DNA from: Podospora bellae-mahoneyi
Taxonomy: Eukaryota; Ascomycota; Sordariomycetes; Sordariales; Podosporaceae
Assembly (NCBI RefSeq): GCF_035222275.1
Contig: NC_085881.1
Coordinates: 5,048,282 to 5,112,281, forward strand
Length of the DNA stretch: 64,000 bases
Reading direction: 5' to 3'
This document shows positions 1 through 13,621 of this stretch, one piece after another (the stretch's first letter is position 1; the number at the start of each line of letters is the position of its first letter). The notes beneath the pieces were generated by a model. That model had not been told where the DNA came from. It did not search any database and was given only the letters and a program-made list of their open reading frames with translations. The translations under genes and the position numbers were made by a program.

Positions 1-326
1 TCCTGGTTCGGTACAGCTAAACAGTATACGACAAGATGTCTCAATGTAAACACAAGATACCGTGAATACAAGCTTGAATTACATACTACGGAACTGTCTA
101 TCTACACCAGCTAGTTCCTCCGTATATATATATCCTGTACTAAGCCTGGCGTTATCCTAGATCGATAAACTCGACCCTCGATCCTATCGATACCTATCCC
201 TTCCGGGGTTAACTCCCCTAGATCGATCCTCGATCCCAATAATCCTATTCTAATTAGTCCTTAATCCTATACTAATAATTAGTCCGTAGTGCGCCTGCGC
301 CCCACTAGGTGTTAAGCCGTAACACA
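1..326 (-). repeat. 3' LTR of copy 1 (truncated by window edge)
   Basis: This matches 7027-7352 almost base for base apart from C-to-T and G-to-A changes, and is more heavily RIPed than that copy. On the minus strand it begins TGTGTTACGG. The sequence just outside it (minus strand, 327-343) is the purine-rich AGGAGGGAGAG, a good polypurine tract for plus-strand priming. Confidence 0.85.
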
Positions 327-1300
327 ACGCTCTCCCTCCTAGGCCGAAGTCCCGTCGGCTTAACTTACTCTCCTTCGTCCGCTAATACTTATAAGTTTTC
401 CTCTTTTTTCCCCTACTCTTTACGCTTTAATATATCTAACCGTATAAGTAAAACACAATCGTATACCAAACCTCTATATACAAAAATAGCGGATCGTAAT
501 AAGTTACTTACTATAGTTCTACGATTTACTACTATTATAAAGCATACTTATTTTTTCTACGAAAGACGTAACCTTTTTTATAAAATTTTTCTTTCCGTTT
601 CTAAGCGTTACGCTACCTATATATAATATAACTAATCCCTTTATAACGCTCGTAGGTTATCCGTCTAATAGCTCTACAAAATTATTTCTTAATATAATTA
701 ACTAAAGACGAAGATAGTAAAAGTTAAGTCTTAGCGTACCGCTTTAAATTAAAAAATTAACCGCTTACGCCTATAGAAACGACTATAATTTAAACGAATA
801 ATTATAACTATCTCTTATAGCCTTAATAACGTAAAAAAGCTAAAGTATATCGAGTAGGAGGAAGCCGCGCTAGCTATATGGTTTACCTTATCGTCTAATA
901 ATACTCCTCCTCCTCCGGCCCCGCTTCTCCGGATCTTTCGAATCGTCGTACGATAGAGTCTCCCGCCGCCGTACTTCCCGACCTCTCTTTCCTAGACCCT
1001 TCCTTAAGCTTCGAATAGCTACCTAAACTTTCCTTCGACCCTAATACGGCCGGTCTTTTTTTCTTAACTATATAAGGTACTACTAGTAGCGTACCTTTTA
1101 CCTTTTAAAATAATTAAAGTATATAATATTATTTATATTTAATTTTCCTTATATTTTTTAATTTCGTAATATAATATATAGTATACGGGTTACTTTATTA
1201 GAAACGTAAATTCGATTTTTATTAAAGTTCTTTTAAATTTAAAATCATTTAATAAAGTTCTTTTAAGTTTAAATTTACTTTTACTTACTTAAATTTTAGT
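327..1300 (-). other. 3' region of copy 1 with no readable gene
   Basis: About 970 bp lie between the chromodomain end and the 3' LTR. The corresponding part of the second element (7353-7740) is shorter and unrelated in sequence, so the two elements differ in their 3' non-coding regions. One open frame of 105 codons on the plus strand (309-626) has no recognisable domain and runs out of the LTR; I do not consider it a gene. The stretch is RIPed except for a GC-richer island at about 900-1000. Confidence 0.5.
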
Positions 1301-1314
1301 CGGTTTAAATATTA

Positions 1315-4300
1315 CCGGTAAAATTCTTTTAATTTATTTAAATAATTAAAATATATTTATAGTTCCTATAAATTATTTATAGCCGAATATCCTAACTAAC
1401 TAACTAAATACTTTAAATAGCCTCTATTAAACCGTAAATTTAATATCTCTTTTATATCGTACTCCTCTTCTTCGTCTTTTACTACTATTTATATACTAAC
1501 TTTACTTACCGGTAATACGGGTTCTAAAAATAAAATATAAAAGGTATATAACCGTAAACGTATTATACTAAGTAACTTTAATTCGAATATTATTTTTGAT
1601 ATCTTCCTTTTAACCTTAAACGGACTTACTTTTCTATAGTTTAGTTTCTTATTAAGTTTTTTAGTACGTAAATTATATATAGAAAAGAATATTATATTTC
1701 CTTCTTTAAAGTAAGGTCCTTTAAGCTTTTTAATATTATAGTATTTCCGTATCCTTTCCTTTATAAACTTTAGTTTTTACTTAAGTTTACTATAAAAAAT
1801 ATATATTTTATTTACCTTAACTTTAATTTTAAGTACTTTAACCGTAGGTCCCTACCGTAAATTTACTTTATAACCGAAATTCGTAAAGAAAAGTATAACT
1901 TTTATAATTTTTATTAATAATATATTATACGTTAGTTATACCGTAAGTAATAATTTAACCTAATCGTTTTATTCGAAATTAATATAATTCCGTAAGTATT
2001 ATTTTATAATTTAATTAAACCGTTCTATTTAACCGTCCGTCTAAAGGTAGTAGGCCGATAACGCTTTATTTATTACCTTTAGCTTCGTTATTAACGCTTT
2101 TTAAAATTTCGATACGAATTTAGTATCGCGATTTATAATAAATTTTTTTAATTATATATATATTACTATAATATACTATAATATTACGTTTATTAATTAC
2201 TTTACTAATTAAGTTTCTTTATATAATAAAAAATATATTTATTTAATAAGCCTATCGATTATTATTAATATATTATTATATTTAACGCCGGTTATTATAT
2301 TTTTAGACTTTAATAATTCAATAATAAAATCTATTATAATTAAATTTTATAATTATTCCACTATTAATAATAACTTTAGAAATCTATAAAGCTTATACCT
2401 TATAACCTTCGTTCTCTCGTACATATAGTATAACTAAATAGCTTCTTTAATATCGTTTTTAATCCTTAACTAATTAAAGTACTACTTAATCTTTTCTATA
2501 ATCTTAACGATACCTATATATCCTTCGAGCTTTAATACGTAAATATTTATTATTAATATCGTTCTATTACCTAGCTTTATATACGCTCGATTCTTATACT
2601 ATAGCTTTCCTTAATTATTTTTCTAAATACCCTATAACTCTAGCTTTTCCTATTAATATTACTCCGTAATATTACTATTTAACTTCCTTTAGTATTTATT
2701 AAAAATAATTTATTCGCGATATACTATATAATACTCTATCTACGGCTATAATAGATATTTAAAAGTATTATTAGGCGCTTCCTTAAGTAATAATAATAAC
2801 TTTTTAAATATATTTTTATAATAATCGGTACGCCGGTTAAATATATTTATTTTAGCGTTCTCCGAACCCTTTTTATAATTAATTTAAAAATTAAATTCCG
2901 AAAGAAATTTTAATTATCGTATTTACCGCGCGTTAAGGACCTTCGTAGTAATAAAATACCGTAGATTTTTATAATCTATATAAACTTATACTTTATACTT
3001 AATATTATTAAAATATAATTTTTATTCCTCGAACGTTTCGATAATAGTAAGTAGCTCTTTATTATTAATTAAATAGTTTTAACGTATTCTTTTAAGCTTT
3101 TTTAAAAAGAAAGTTATTAAATATAATTTACTATTATTATTTTATTATCTTAATTATTTACCGATCGTATAGTTTAATATATTCGCCTCGACCTTAAATA
3201 ATCGATTAGGGTTTAATAATTTAAATACCGGGTTTTTAAAATAACCTTTTTTAATTTTTAAAAAGTTTACTCTTTTTCCTACTCCCACCGGAATTTTATA
3301 TCTTTCTTAATTAAGTAATTAAAAGGCCTTACGATCCCTATATACCCTCGAATAAATATCCTATAGAAATTTATAAACCTTAAAAATTCTTTAACGTATA
3401 TTTATAACCGTAATATAAATTAATTTTTAATTATTATAATTTTTTTAAATTCTATATAAACCTTACTTAATAATATTAAATATTTTAAATATATTATTTT
3501 CTATATATAAAACTTACTTTCTTTTTTATTAATTAAAAGTCCGGCTCCGTATAGCGCGTTAAGTATTTTTCATATATATTATTTATACTTTTCTAAAATA
3601 TATAAGTAAATAAAAACGTCGTTAAAATAATATATTATTATTTTATCGAGGTATTTCCGTATAGTATAATTAACGAGAGATTAAAACGTTACAGGTATAT
3701 TAATTAGCCTAAATAGTATTACGAAATACTCGAAATAATTATAAAGTATACGAAACGCTATCTTCTATTTATTTCTTTCTTTAATTTATATATAAGTATA
3801 CCCGATAAATATATTTAAATATATAAAATATTATACCTTTACTAATTAACTTTATAATTTAAATATTAATAATAGTAAATAATTATTTTTTACCGTCTCG
3901 TTATTTAATTACCGATAATTTATATATAGTCGTAAGCCTCTATCTTTCTTCGGTACGAAAAATATAAAGTATTTTACTAACGATATAAACTCTTTAATAT
4001 ATTTTCTTTTTAAATTTTCGTTTAAATATTTTTATAACTCCTTACTTTATTTATTATTAATATAATAGACTTTAAATAACTATAGTTTAACTTTTTCTTT
4101 TAATTTAATTTCGTAGTTCTATAATCTTTACTTTAAAAGCCCCTCTAAATATTTAGCCGTAAAGGCTAAATATCTTCGATATTCTACCGATACTACCTTT
4201 TTTTTACTTTTCTCTACGTTACCGTAATAAATATATTTATTAATCTCTAATATTTTTATTAACGTCATTAACTTTATTTCTTCGATCTTATTACTTATAT

Positions 4301-6900
4301 CGATAAAGTATACTATTACTTCTTAAGCTCTTTAGAGTAATACTATAGAGGGTACTTATTTTATACTCTACTTCGTACGTACTCCTAATTTCTTATCGTT
4401 AGTTAAATACTTTTAAGGTTCTTTTAGTCGTAAGTAATTACTATCCCTCTAATCGATATTTAAGTTATAATCTTTATATTATAATTACTTTAGAATTATA
4501 TCCTTCGAGGGTCCTATATTTATAATATCGAATATAATTAAAGTTATTTTTCTTTCGACTATAATATTTAGGGGTAGTATTTCCCTATAAACCTTTTACG
4601 TACGAAATAGTCCTTATATAATAATTTATTCCTTCTTTTTCTTTTATAATATTTAAGCCTAATATATAAATTATAGTAAAATTAAATTCGTTTCCGCATT
4701 ACCGTTTATTAATATTATTACTTAAAGATTTCTTTATTATATAGTAACCTAAAAACGTTTATTTCTTTTACTTCCTTCCTATATAATAGCGACTTTACTA
4801 ATAAACTTTAAATCGTTATTTTATACCTTCGCCTTACACTAATACTTTCGAAAGTACCGTTCGTAATCTATTAAAAGTTAACGGCCTCCGCGAAGGGCCG
4901 CGAGTCGTTTCTTAAGCGATTATATTATTTAAAAATATTTTCTTATTTTAAATTAATTAATAATATAAAGTTTTTTAACTATACCCGTCTAACTTCTTCC
5001 TATCTTCTATCTTTTACTTTCTTAATACTTTTTTATATCCTTATCCGATAATAATTCTTTTATTTAATTTTATATACTTTATTTTAATAATATTACTTAA
5101 CTTTCTTTCGTAAATATATAGCGTAGTCTAAGCTTAAATATTATCTTAATACTACTTCCTCTAAAAAGCGTACGCTATCGTCCGTATTCTAACTTTCTAT
5201 ATATTTAACGTAATATTTTATATACCTTAATACAATTTATATAACCTAAAGGCCCTCCTTTAGTTTAACCGGTTTTTAAACCTTTTATAAAAGGTAATCG
5301 TTTAGGTTTTTCTATTAAGCCTTTTCTTACTTAACTATAGTCTTTTTAATTAATTATAATTTATTCTTTTTATTTACCTTACGTACCGGCCAATAGCCGT
5401 ATAGCGACTTACTTTAATAATATTTTATATATTTATATATAATATATTAGAATTAAGGTATTTTCTAATATTTTAAATACTTAAAGTAAAATTATATTAT
5501 ATTTCCTTTATAGAATATATACTATATAGGTATTTATATATTTTTTAGTAACTTTACGATCCTAAGGTTAATAACCTTTTTATTTTTTTAATACTTTTCC
5601 TAACTTTTATATACGAGCTTTATAGGCCACGATATATCTTATAAAATAATAAATCTATATTTACTATACTACCTCTCTAGTATTATTTATTTAATAGGTC
5701 TTTACGCGGGACTATTACCTTTAGCGATTTCTATAGTAATTTCCGTAATAATTTATATTAATTAATTTTATAATATTTATATTTAAAGATTTTTTTTTTT
5801 ATACTTTACTTTTAACTTTTCTATTACTTTCCGTAGCTTCTAGAACTTTACTTTCTTTTATTTAATATATTAATTAAAATTTCTTTTTAATCCTATTACT
5901 CCGCTTTATTAATACCCGATAATTATTACTTTTATAACCCTCGGTCCCTTCGACGTAATAACGGTAGTAATTTCTTTCCTTTAACCGAATCGCTTAAGTA
6001 CCTAATAGTCTTTTTTAAAATATTTTACCTTACTATAATTAAAATACTTAAAATTATCCTTACCCTAGCTCCGGCCTTACGGCCTCTACTACTATATAAT
6101 ATTAATCTCTATAGGTCCTACGTATATAATTCTTTAAACGTAAGTGCCGTACAGTTATCTCTTCCTCTTATTATTAAGTCGATAGGGTCCTTATACGTAT
6201 ATACCTTTACGCTCTTTATAGCGTTAATACTACCGATTATTAATACGGACTACTATTATAATATATTCGTTAATTATTTCCGGTCGTTCCTTTCGATATA
6301 ACTCGTTTTTAATTTCTTTTTTAAACCTATTATAAAATAATTATATTAACCCTTTATCGTTAATTTTATTATAAAATATATTTATCCTAAATATTATAAT
6401 ATAATCGGTAATAAATCTAATTTACTTTAGGTTAGTTAATCGCTCCTAAATATATTTACCTTTATCGTATTCTCTAAATACCTCCTTAATCTTCTCCTCG
6501 CACTTCTTATACAACTTAAAGTATTTCTTCGTAACCTCCTCCCGCTCGTCGTCCTTATTATTAAAATAGTTTTTTAGGATCGGCTCGAACTAAATAAATA
6601 CCTTATCCTTAAGCCTAAACGCGGCGTATACTACTTTAGACGGCTCGTCCGGAAAGCGGAAAGGGAAATACCGAAAGTATACTTTAAACTAAATTAAAAA
6701 CCCTTCTAACTTTCCTTTAATTCCTCTATAGCGATCCGGAGCCTCAAGCTTAGCGCGATCTCCTTCTCTACGTAAGGCGCTAAGTTCCTAGTAAAGTATG
6801 GTATTTTCCTGCGTGAGGGAGTCGTACGAGATCCGCGACTTATCCTCAAGCTCCTGGATACGCGTAAGAAGCTAGTCGACGGTAGGTTAGGTATTAATGT
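1315..6900 (-). pseudogene. gag-pol of copy 1, destroyed by RIP
   Basis: Reading the minus strand through stops shows the retroviral order. Gag is legible near 6560-6740 (motifs FPDEPSKVVYAA and L-K-D-K followed by F-E-P, with TAG where Trp or Gln is expected). A reverse transcriptase core Y-F-N-D, expected Y-x-D-D, lies at 3618-3629; GAC to AAC is a RIP-type change. The integrase end at about 1495-1690 matches the better preserved segment at 7948-8151, and the chromodomain follows at 1315-1475. The stops are mostly TAG or TAA at Trp and Gln positions. No functional product is possible. Confidence 0.75.
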
Positions 6901-6957
6901 TTTCGGCTATAGCGTCTAAATGCCTTTAATTTATTTATAATAGAGTTAAAGTAAATA

Positions 6958-7352
6958 TGTAACGTATAACGAACCCTTATCCAGAACCTCTAAAAGGGAT
7001 ACCGGTTGAAGGCTACTTCTGAATAATCCTGGTTCGGTATAGCTAAATAGTGTACGATAAGATGTTTTAATATAAATATAAGATACCGTGAATATAAGCT
7101 TGAATTGTATATTGCGGAACTGTCTATCTATACCAGCCAGTTCCTCCGTATATATATATCCTGTACTAAGCCTGGCGTTATCCTGGATCGATAGACTCGA
7201 CCCTCGATCCTATCGATACCTATCTCCTCCGGGGTTGACTCCCCTGGATCGATCCTCGATCCTAATGATCCTATTCTGATTGGTCCTTGATCCTGTGCTA
7301 ATGATTGGTCCGTGGTGCGCCTGCGCCCCACTAGGTGTCAAGCCGTAACACA
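6958..7352 (-). repeat. LTR shared by the two gypsy elements
   Basis: This 395-bp LTR starts TGTAACG and ends TAACACA on the plus strand. It has the primer-binding side of copy 1 on its left (6900-6957) and a purine-rich tract (minus strand AGGAAGGGGAAGG, 7353-7370) on its right, so it is at once the 5' LTR of copy 1 and the 3' LTR of copy 2. It is less RIPed than the copy at 1-326. Its U3 half differs completely from the U3 of the LTR at 13895-14321. Confidence 0.85.
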
Positions 7353-7420
7353 CGCCTTCCCCTTCCTAGGGTAGTTAAGGCGCGTAGCGCTACTTATATT
7401 TGGTCCTCCTTACACCTTCT

Positions 7421-7490
7421 AACCTCGTGGTATAGCGTGTAGTACGCCGACTATTCTGCCGGAGGCGCAGGTTCGAATCCTGCCAAGGTT
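7421..7490 (+). tRNA. tRNA-like sequence, copy A (probably not functional)
   Basis: Seventy bases fold as a cloverleaf. A 7-bp acceptor stem (AACCTCG with CAAGGTT, one C-A mismatch) is followed by a short GTA/TAC D stem, an anticodon stem CCGAC/GCCGG (one mismatch), a variable loop AGGC, and a perfect T stem GCAGG/CCTGC around TTCGAAT. The B box GGTTCGAATCC is perfect and the A box TGGTATAGCGTG is close to consensus. The anticodon loop (TATTCT) has six bases rather than seven, so no anticodon can be assigned. It lies in the 3' region of the second chromovirus. It could be a pol III promoter-bearing relic or a tRNA-derived element. Confidence 0.45.
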
Positions 7491-7618
7491 CTTCTGGCTC
7501 TATCTTATAGCTATCCGGCTATAAGTTAGGGCTAGCTTTTTATCGTCCGCCGGTAGCACGTCTTTACGGTGGTAGGAGTATATAATGCTAGTTAGGCCTG
7601 GATTCCTTCCTACTTTCT

Positions 7619-7688
7619 AACCTTATAGTATAGCGTATAGTACGCCGACTACTCTATCGGAGGCGCAGGTTCGACTCCTATTAAGGTT
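7619..7688 (+). tRNA. tRNA-like sequence, copy B (RIP-damaged)
   Basis: This is a second 70-base copy starting 198 bp after the first, with the same flanks (a CTTCCTAC-like stretch before, CTT after). The acceptor stem is perfect here (AACCTTA/TAAGGTT), but the T stem is broken (GCAGG/CCTAT) by RIP-type changes. The anticodon loop (TACTCT) is again six bases. The tandem arrangement shows that the unit duplicated within the element. Confidence 0.4.
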
Positions 7689-7777
7689 CTTTTAGGCTTA
7701 AAAGGGCCCGGTAAAGTCCTTTTACGCCCGGATCTATTTTTATTTATTTAGGTTTTGGCCGGTTTAGATATTACTAA

Positions 7778-10700
7778 TGGAATTCTTTTAGCTTCTCTAA
7801 GTAATTAAAGTATACTTATAGCTCCTACGAGTTATCTATAGCCGGATATCCTAATTAACTAACTAAATATTTTAATTAGCCTCTATTAAACCGTAAATCT
7901 AGTATCTTTTCTATATCGTACTCTTCTTCTTCGTCCTCCGCCACGGCCTATATATTGGCCTTACTTGCCGGTAGTGCGGGCTCCAGAAGTGAGATGTACA
8001 AAATGTATAACCGTAGACGCATCGTACGGGGTAGCTCCAGTTCGAATACCGTCTCCGATATCTTCCTTTTTACCTTAAACGGGCCTACTCGCCTGTAGTC
8101 TAGCTTCTTATTAGGTCTTTTAGTACGTAAATTACGTATAGAAAGGAACACTATATTTCCCCCTTTAAGGCAAGGTCCCTCGAGCCTTTTAATATTATAG
8201 TATTTCCGTATCCTTTCCCTTATAAACTTTAGTTTTTACTTAAGTTTACCGTAAAGTATATATATTTTATTTACTTTAACCCCGGCCTTAGGCACCTTAA
8301 CCGTAGGTCCCTACCGTAGGTCTGCCTTATAGCCGAAATTCGCGAAGAAAGGTATAACTTTCGTAGTTTCCGTTAGCGATATATTATACGTTAATTATAC
8401 CGTAAATAATAATTTAATTTAATCGTTTTACTCGAAATTAATATAATTCTATAAATATTATTCCACGATTTAATTAAGCCGCTCCATTTAACCGTTTATT
8501 TAAAGGTAATAGGCTAATAACGCTTTACTTATTACCCCTAACTTCGTTATTAATACTCTTTAAAACTTTAATATAAATTTAATATCGCGATTTATAATAA
8601 ATTTCTTTAACTATATATATATTATTATAATATACTATAGTATTACGTCCGTTAATTACTTTACCGACTAGGTTTCTTTATATAATAAAAAATATATTTA
8701 TTTAATAAACTTATTAATTACCGTTAATATACTATCGTACTCGACGCCGGTTACCGTATCTTTAAATTTTAATAATTTAATAATAAAGTTTATAGTAATT
8801 AAACTCTATAGCCGTTCCGCTATTAATAGTAACTTTAAAAATCTATAAAGTTTATACTTTATAACCCTTATTCTTTTATACGTATAGTATAATTAAATAG
8901 CTTCCTTAACGTTATTTTTAATCCTCGGTTAATTAAAAATATTACTTAATTCTTTTTATAATTTTAACGATACTTATATATCCTCCGAACTTCGATACGT
9001 AAATATTTATTATTAATATCGTTTAATTACCTAGCTTTATATACGTTTAATTTTTATATTATAGCCTTCCCTAATTATCCTTTTAAATACCTTATAGTTC
9101 TAGCTTTTCCTATTAATATTACTTTATAATATCGTTATTTAATTTCTTTTAATATTTATTAAAAATAATCTTTTTATAATATATTACGTAATACTTTATT
9201 TATAACTATAGTAAATACTTAAAAGTATTATTAAGCGCTTCCTTAAATAATAATAATAATTCTTTAAGTATATCCTTATAATAATCGGTACGCTAACTAA
9301 ATACGTTTACCTTAACGTTCTCCGATCCTTTCTTATAATTAATTTAAAAATTAAATTCCGAAAGAAACTTTAATTATCGTATTTATTACGCGTTAAAGAC
9401 CTTTATAGTAATAAAGTATTATAAATTTTTATAATCCGTATAGACTTATATTTTATATTTAATATTACTAAAATATAGCCTTTACTTCTCGAATACTTCG
9501 ATAATAATAAATAGCTTTTTATTATAAATTAAATAGTTTTAACGTATTCCCTTAAACTTTTTTAAAAAAAAAATTATTAAATATAACTTATTATTATTAT
9601 TTTACTATCTTAATTACTTATTAATTATATAATTTAATATATTTACCTTAACCTTAAATAATTAATTAAAATCTAATAATTTAAATACTAAGTTCTTTAA
9701 AATAACCTCTTTTAATTTCTAAAAAGCCTACTTTTCTTCTTACCCCCACCGGAACTTTATATCCTTCTTAATTAAATAATTAAAAGGTTTCGCAATATTT
9801 ATATATCTTTAAATAAATATTTTATAGAAGTTCGTAAACCCTAAAAATTCCTTAATATATATTTATAACTATAGCGTAAACTAATCCCTAACTACCGTAA
9901 TTTTCCTAAATTCTATACGAACCTTATTTAACGATATTAAATATTTTAAATATATTATTTTTTATATATAAAACTCGCTTTTCTCTTTATTAATCGAGAG
10001 TCCGGCTCCGTATAGCGCGTCGAGTATCTCTCGTACATACTATTTATATTCCTCTAAAGTATATAAGTAAATAAAAATATCGTTAAAATAATATATTACT
10101 ATCTTATCGAGGTATTTCCGTATCGTATAGTTAACGAGAGATTAAAACGTTACGGGTATATTAGTTAGCTTAAATAGTATTACGAGATATTTAAAATAAC
10201 TATAAAGCGTACGAAACGCTATTTTCTATTCGTTTCTTTCTTTAATCTATATATAGGCGTATCCGATAGGTATATTTAAGCGTATAAAGTATTATATCCC
10301 GGTTAGTTAACTTTATAATTTAGATATTAATGATAGTAAATAATTATTTTTTACCGTTTCGTTATTTAATTATCGGTAATTTATATATAATCGTAAACTA
10401 CCGTTTTTCTTTAATACGAAGAAAACGGGGTATTTTATTAGCGATATAGACTTCCTAATATAACTTCTTTTTAAATTCTCGTTTAAATACTTCCGTAGTT
10501 CCTTACTTTATTTATCGTTAATATAATATACTTTAATAACCGTAATTTAATTTCTTTTTTTAATTTAATTTCGTAGTTTTACGGCTCCCGCTTTAAAAGC
10601 CCCTTTAAATATTTAATTATAAAAGTTAAGTATCCTCGATATTCTATCGGTATTACCTTTTTTTCGCCCTTTTTTACGTTATTATAATAAATATATTTAT

Positions 10701-13195
10701 TAACTTCCGATATTTCTATTAATATCGTTAATCCTATTTCTTCGATCTTACCGTTTATATTGATAAAATATACTATTACTTTTTAAGCTCCTTACGGTAG
10801 TACCGTGGAAGGTACTTATTTTATACTTTACTCCGTACGTACTCCTAATCTCCTATCGTTAATTAAATATTTTTAAAGTTCTTTTAATTGTAAGTAATTA
10901 TTATTCCTTTAATCGATATTTAAGTTATAGTTTTTATATTATAGTTACTTTAGAATTATATCCTTCGAGGGTCCTATATTTATAATATTAAATATAATTA
11001 AAATTATTTTTCTTTCGATTATAATATTTAGGGGTAGTATTTCCTTATAGACTTTTTATATACGAAATAGTCCTTATATAACGATCTATTCTTTCTTTTT
11101 TTTTATAGTATTTAGGCCTAATATATAAACTATAGCGAAATTAAATTTATTTTCGTACTACCGTTTACTAATATTATTATCTAGAGATTCCTTTATCGTA
11201 TAGTAACTTAAAGGTATTTATTTTTTTTATTTTTTCTTTATATAGTAATAACCTTATTAATAAGCTTTAAATTATTATTTTATACTTTTACTTTATACCG
11301 ATACTTTCGAAAATACCGTTTATAGTCCGTTAAAGGTTAACGGTTCCCGCGAAGGGCCGTAAATTATTTCTTAAATAGTTATATCGTTTAAAAATATTTT
11401 TTTATTCCGGATTAATTAATAATATAAAATCTTTTAATTATACCCGCCTAACTTCCTCCTATCTTCCGTCTCTTACTTCCCTAATATTTCCTCGTATTTT
11501 TATCCGATAGCGATTCTTCTACTTAGTTTCGCGCGCTTTATTTTAATAATATCGTTTAACCTTTTCCCGTAAATATATAGTATAATCTAGGCTCGGGTAC
11601 TATCTTAGTATTATTTTCTTTAAAAAATATATACTATCGTCTATATTCTAACCTTCTATATATTTAATATAATATTTTATATACCTTAGTACGATTTATA
11701 TAACCTAAAGGCTATCCTTTAGTTTAATTGGGTTTTAAACCTTTTATAAAAAGTAATCGTTTAAGTCTTTCTACTAAGCTTTTTCCTACTTAATTATAGT
11801 TTTTTTAATTAACTATAATTTACTTTCCTTACTTACTTTACGTACCGGCTAATAACCGTATAGTAACTTATTTTAATAGTACTTTATATATTTATATATA
11901 ATATACTAAAATCAAAGTACTTTCCGATATTTTAGATATTTAAAGTAAAGTTATACTATATTTCCTTTATAAGGTATATACTATATAGGTATTAATATAT
12001 TTTTTAATTTCTTTACGATCTTAATATTAACGACTTTCTTACTTTTTTAATATTCTTTTTAACTTTTATATATAAGCTTTATAAATTACGATATATCCTA
12101 TAAAATAATAAATTTATATTTACTATATTACTTTTCCGGTATCGTTTATTTAATAGGTTTTTACATAAAACTATTACCTTTAGCGACTTTTATAATAATT
12201 TCCGTAGTAATTCGTACTAATTAATTCTATAATACCTATATTTAAAAATCTTTTTCTTTATACTTTACCTTTAGCCTTTTTACTATTTCTTATAATTCCT
12301 AGAACTCTATTTCTTTTTATTTAACGTATTAATTAAAGTTTTCTTTTAATCCTACCGATCTACCATATTAATATCCGATAGTTATTACTTTTATAACTTT
12401 CGGTCCTTTCAATATAATAATTATAACGATTTTTTTTTAGCCGAATCGCTTAAATATTTAATAGTCCTTTTTAAAATATTTTATTTTACTATAATTAAAA
12501 TACTTAAAGTTATCTTTACCTTAACCTTAGCTTTATAGCCTCTATTACTATATAGTATTAATATTTATCGGTTTTAAATATATAATACCGGAGTAATTAA
12601 TATTAAAATATTATTTTTTACGTTTATCGTTAAAATAATTATTATTAAAGTACCCTTTATTACTATAATAACCCTTACTATTATCCTTCTTCTCTATACA
12701 ACGCTAGAATTATTAATCGTCGATTCGTATAGCTATAGCGATATATTTATCAATAATATTAAGCCTCGACTCTTTATATAACTTATCCTTTATTTTTTCT
12801 TTAAGGTTATTATAAAAAAACTATATTAACTTTTTATCGTTAATAGTATTACGTAAGTTATCGATTTTAAATAAAGCTATATAATTAACCGTTAAATACG
12901 TTTAACGTAGGTTTACGAGCCTTTTTTACGCGCGTTTTACTTTATTATACTCCTTAAATACCTTTTTAAACTTAGTTTTAAAAATATAATAGTTTTTAAA
13001 ATATTTTACAGTAATTTTTTTTTAATCGGACGGCTTTTCTTCGTAATAATTATTAAAGATAAGCTTAAATTACGCGAAAGCCCTATCTTTAAGTCTAATA
13101 GCCGCGAAAATAACCTTCGACTTTTCGTTAATAAATTAATTTAAATATTAACGAAAATAGGTTTTAAATTAAATTAAAAACCTTTTAAACTTTAC
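7778..13195 (-). pseudogene. pol and partial gag of copy 2, destroyed by RIP
   Basis: The clearest part is the minus-strand frame at 7948-8151, with RTKRPNKKLDYRRVGPF, the usual end of a gypsy integrase before the chromodomain. The chromodomain follows at 7778-7935 (EEYDIEKIL, then RFNRG, L-K-Y-L-V, L-G-Y-P, then NYLEKLKEFH), with stops at the Trp and Gln positions. The reverse transcriptase core Y-F-N-D is at 10079-10090. Almost every frame is closed. Gag runs into the inserted solo LTR at 13201. Confidence 0.75.
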
Positions 13196-13200
13196 CTTTT

Positions 13201-13621
13201 TGTCACAACCCTGGTACAGGACGGGTTGTGGGGCCACGGGAATAGGGGCCAATCGGAAGAACGTACGAGAATAGCCAATCACAGTAAGGGACGACTGATC
13301 AGTACGCCAAGGGCACTGAGCAGACTGAGCGGGGTGCTCAGTCTGATCAGGGCACTGAGCAAACTGAGTAGTCGTGATTAGTGTGCCAAGGGCACTGAGC
13401 AAGAAGTAAATATGGCTTGGCACAAGGTCTATATATACGGAGGAACTGGCTGGTGTAGATAGACAGTTCCGCAGTATGCAATTTCAAGTTGTATTCACGG
13501 CATCTAGTGTTTACATTGAGACATCTTGTCGTACACTGTCTAGCTGTACCGAACTAGGATTATTCAGAAGTAGCCTTCAACCGGTATCCCTTTCAGAGGT
13601 TCTGGATAGGGGTTCGTCATA
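13201..13621 (+). repeat. Solo LTR inserted in gag of copy 2, not RIPed
   Basis: This runs from TGTCACAACC to GGTTCGTCATA and is flanked by the 5-bp duplication CTTTT (13196-13200 and 13622-13626). It matches 13895-14321 in inverted orientation. It is rich in CA and TG and therefore escaped RIP, unlike its host element. Its U3 has a 19-bp repeat, GGGCACTGAGCARACTGAG, complete at 13312 and 13352 and partial at 13390. A TATATATA box lies at about 13426-13433. The internal domain is gone, so it is an LTR-LTR recombination product. Confidence 0.85.

Larger units (their letters stand above)
1..7352 (-). mobile_element. Ty3/gypsy chromovirus, copy 1, RIP-mutated
   Basis: This is an LTR retrotransposon read on the minus strand: 5' LTR at 6958-7352, gag near 6480-6900, pol through the middle, chromodomain near 1315-1475, 3' LTR at 1-326 (cut by the window edge, about 70 bp missing). 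Between the LTRs CpA and TpG are almost absent and stop codons fill every frame, which is what RIP does in Pezizomycotina. No target-site duplication can be tested because the left end lies outside the window. The right LTR is also the left LTR of the next element. Confidence 0.85.
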
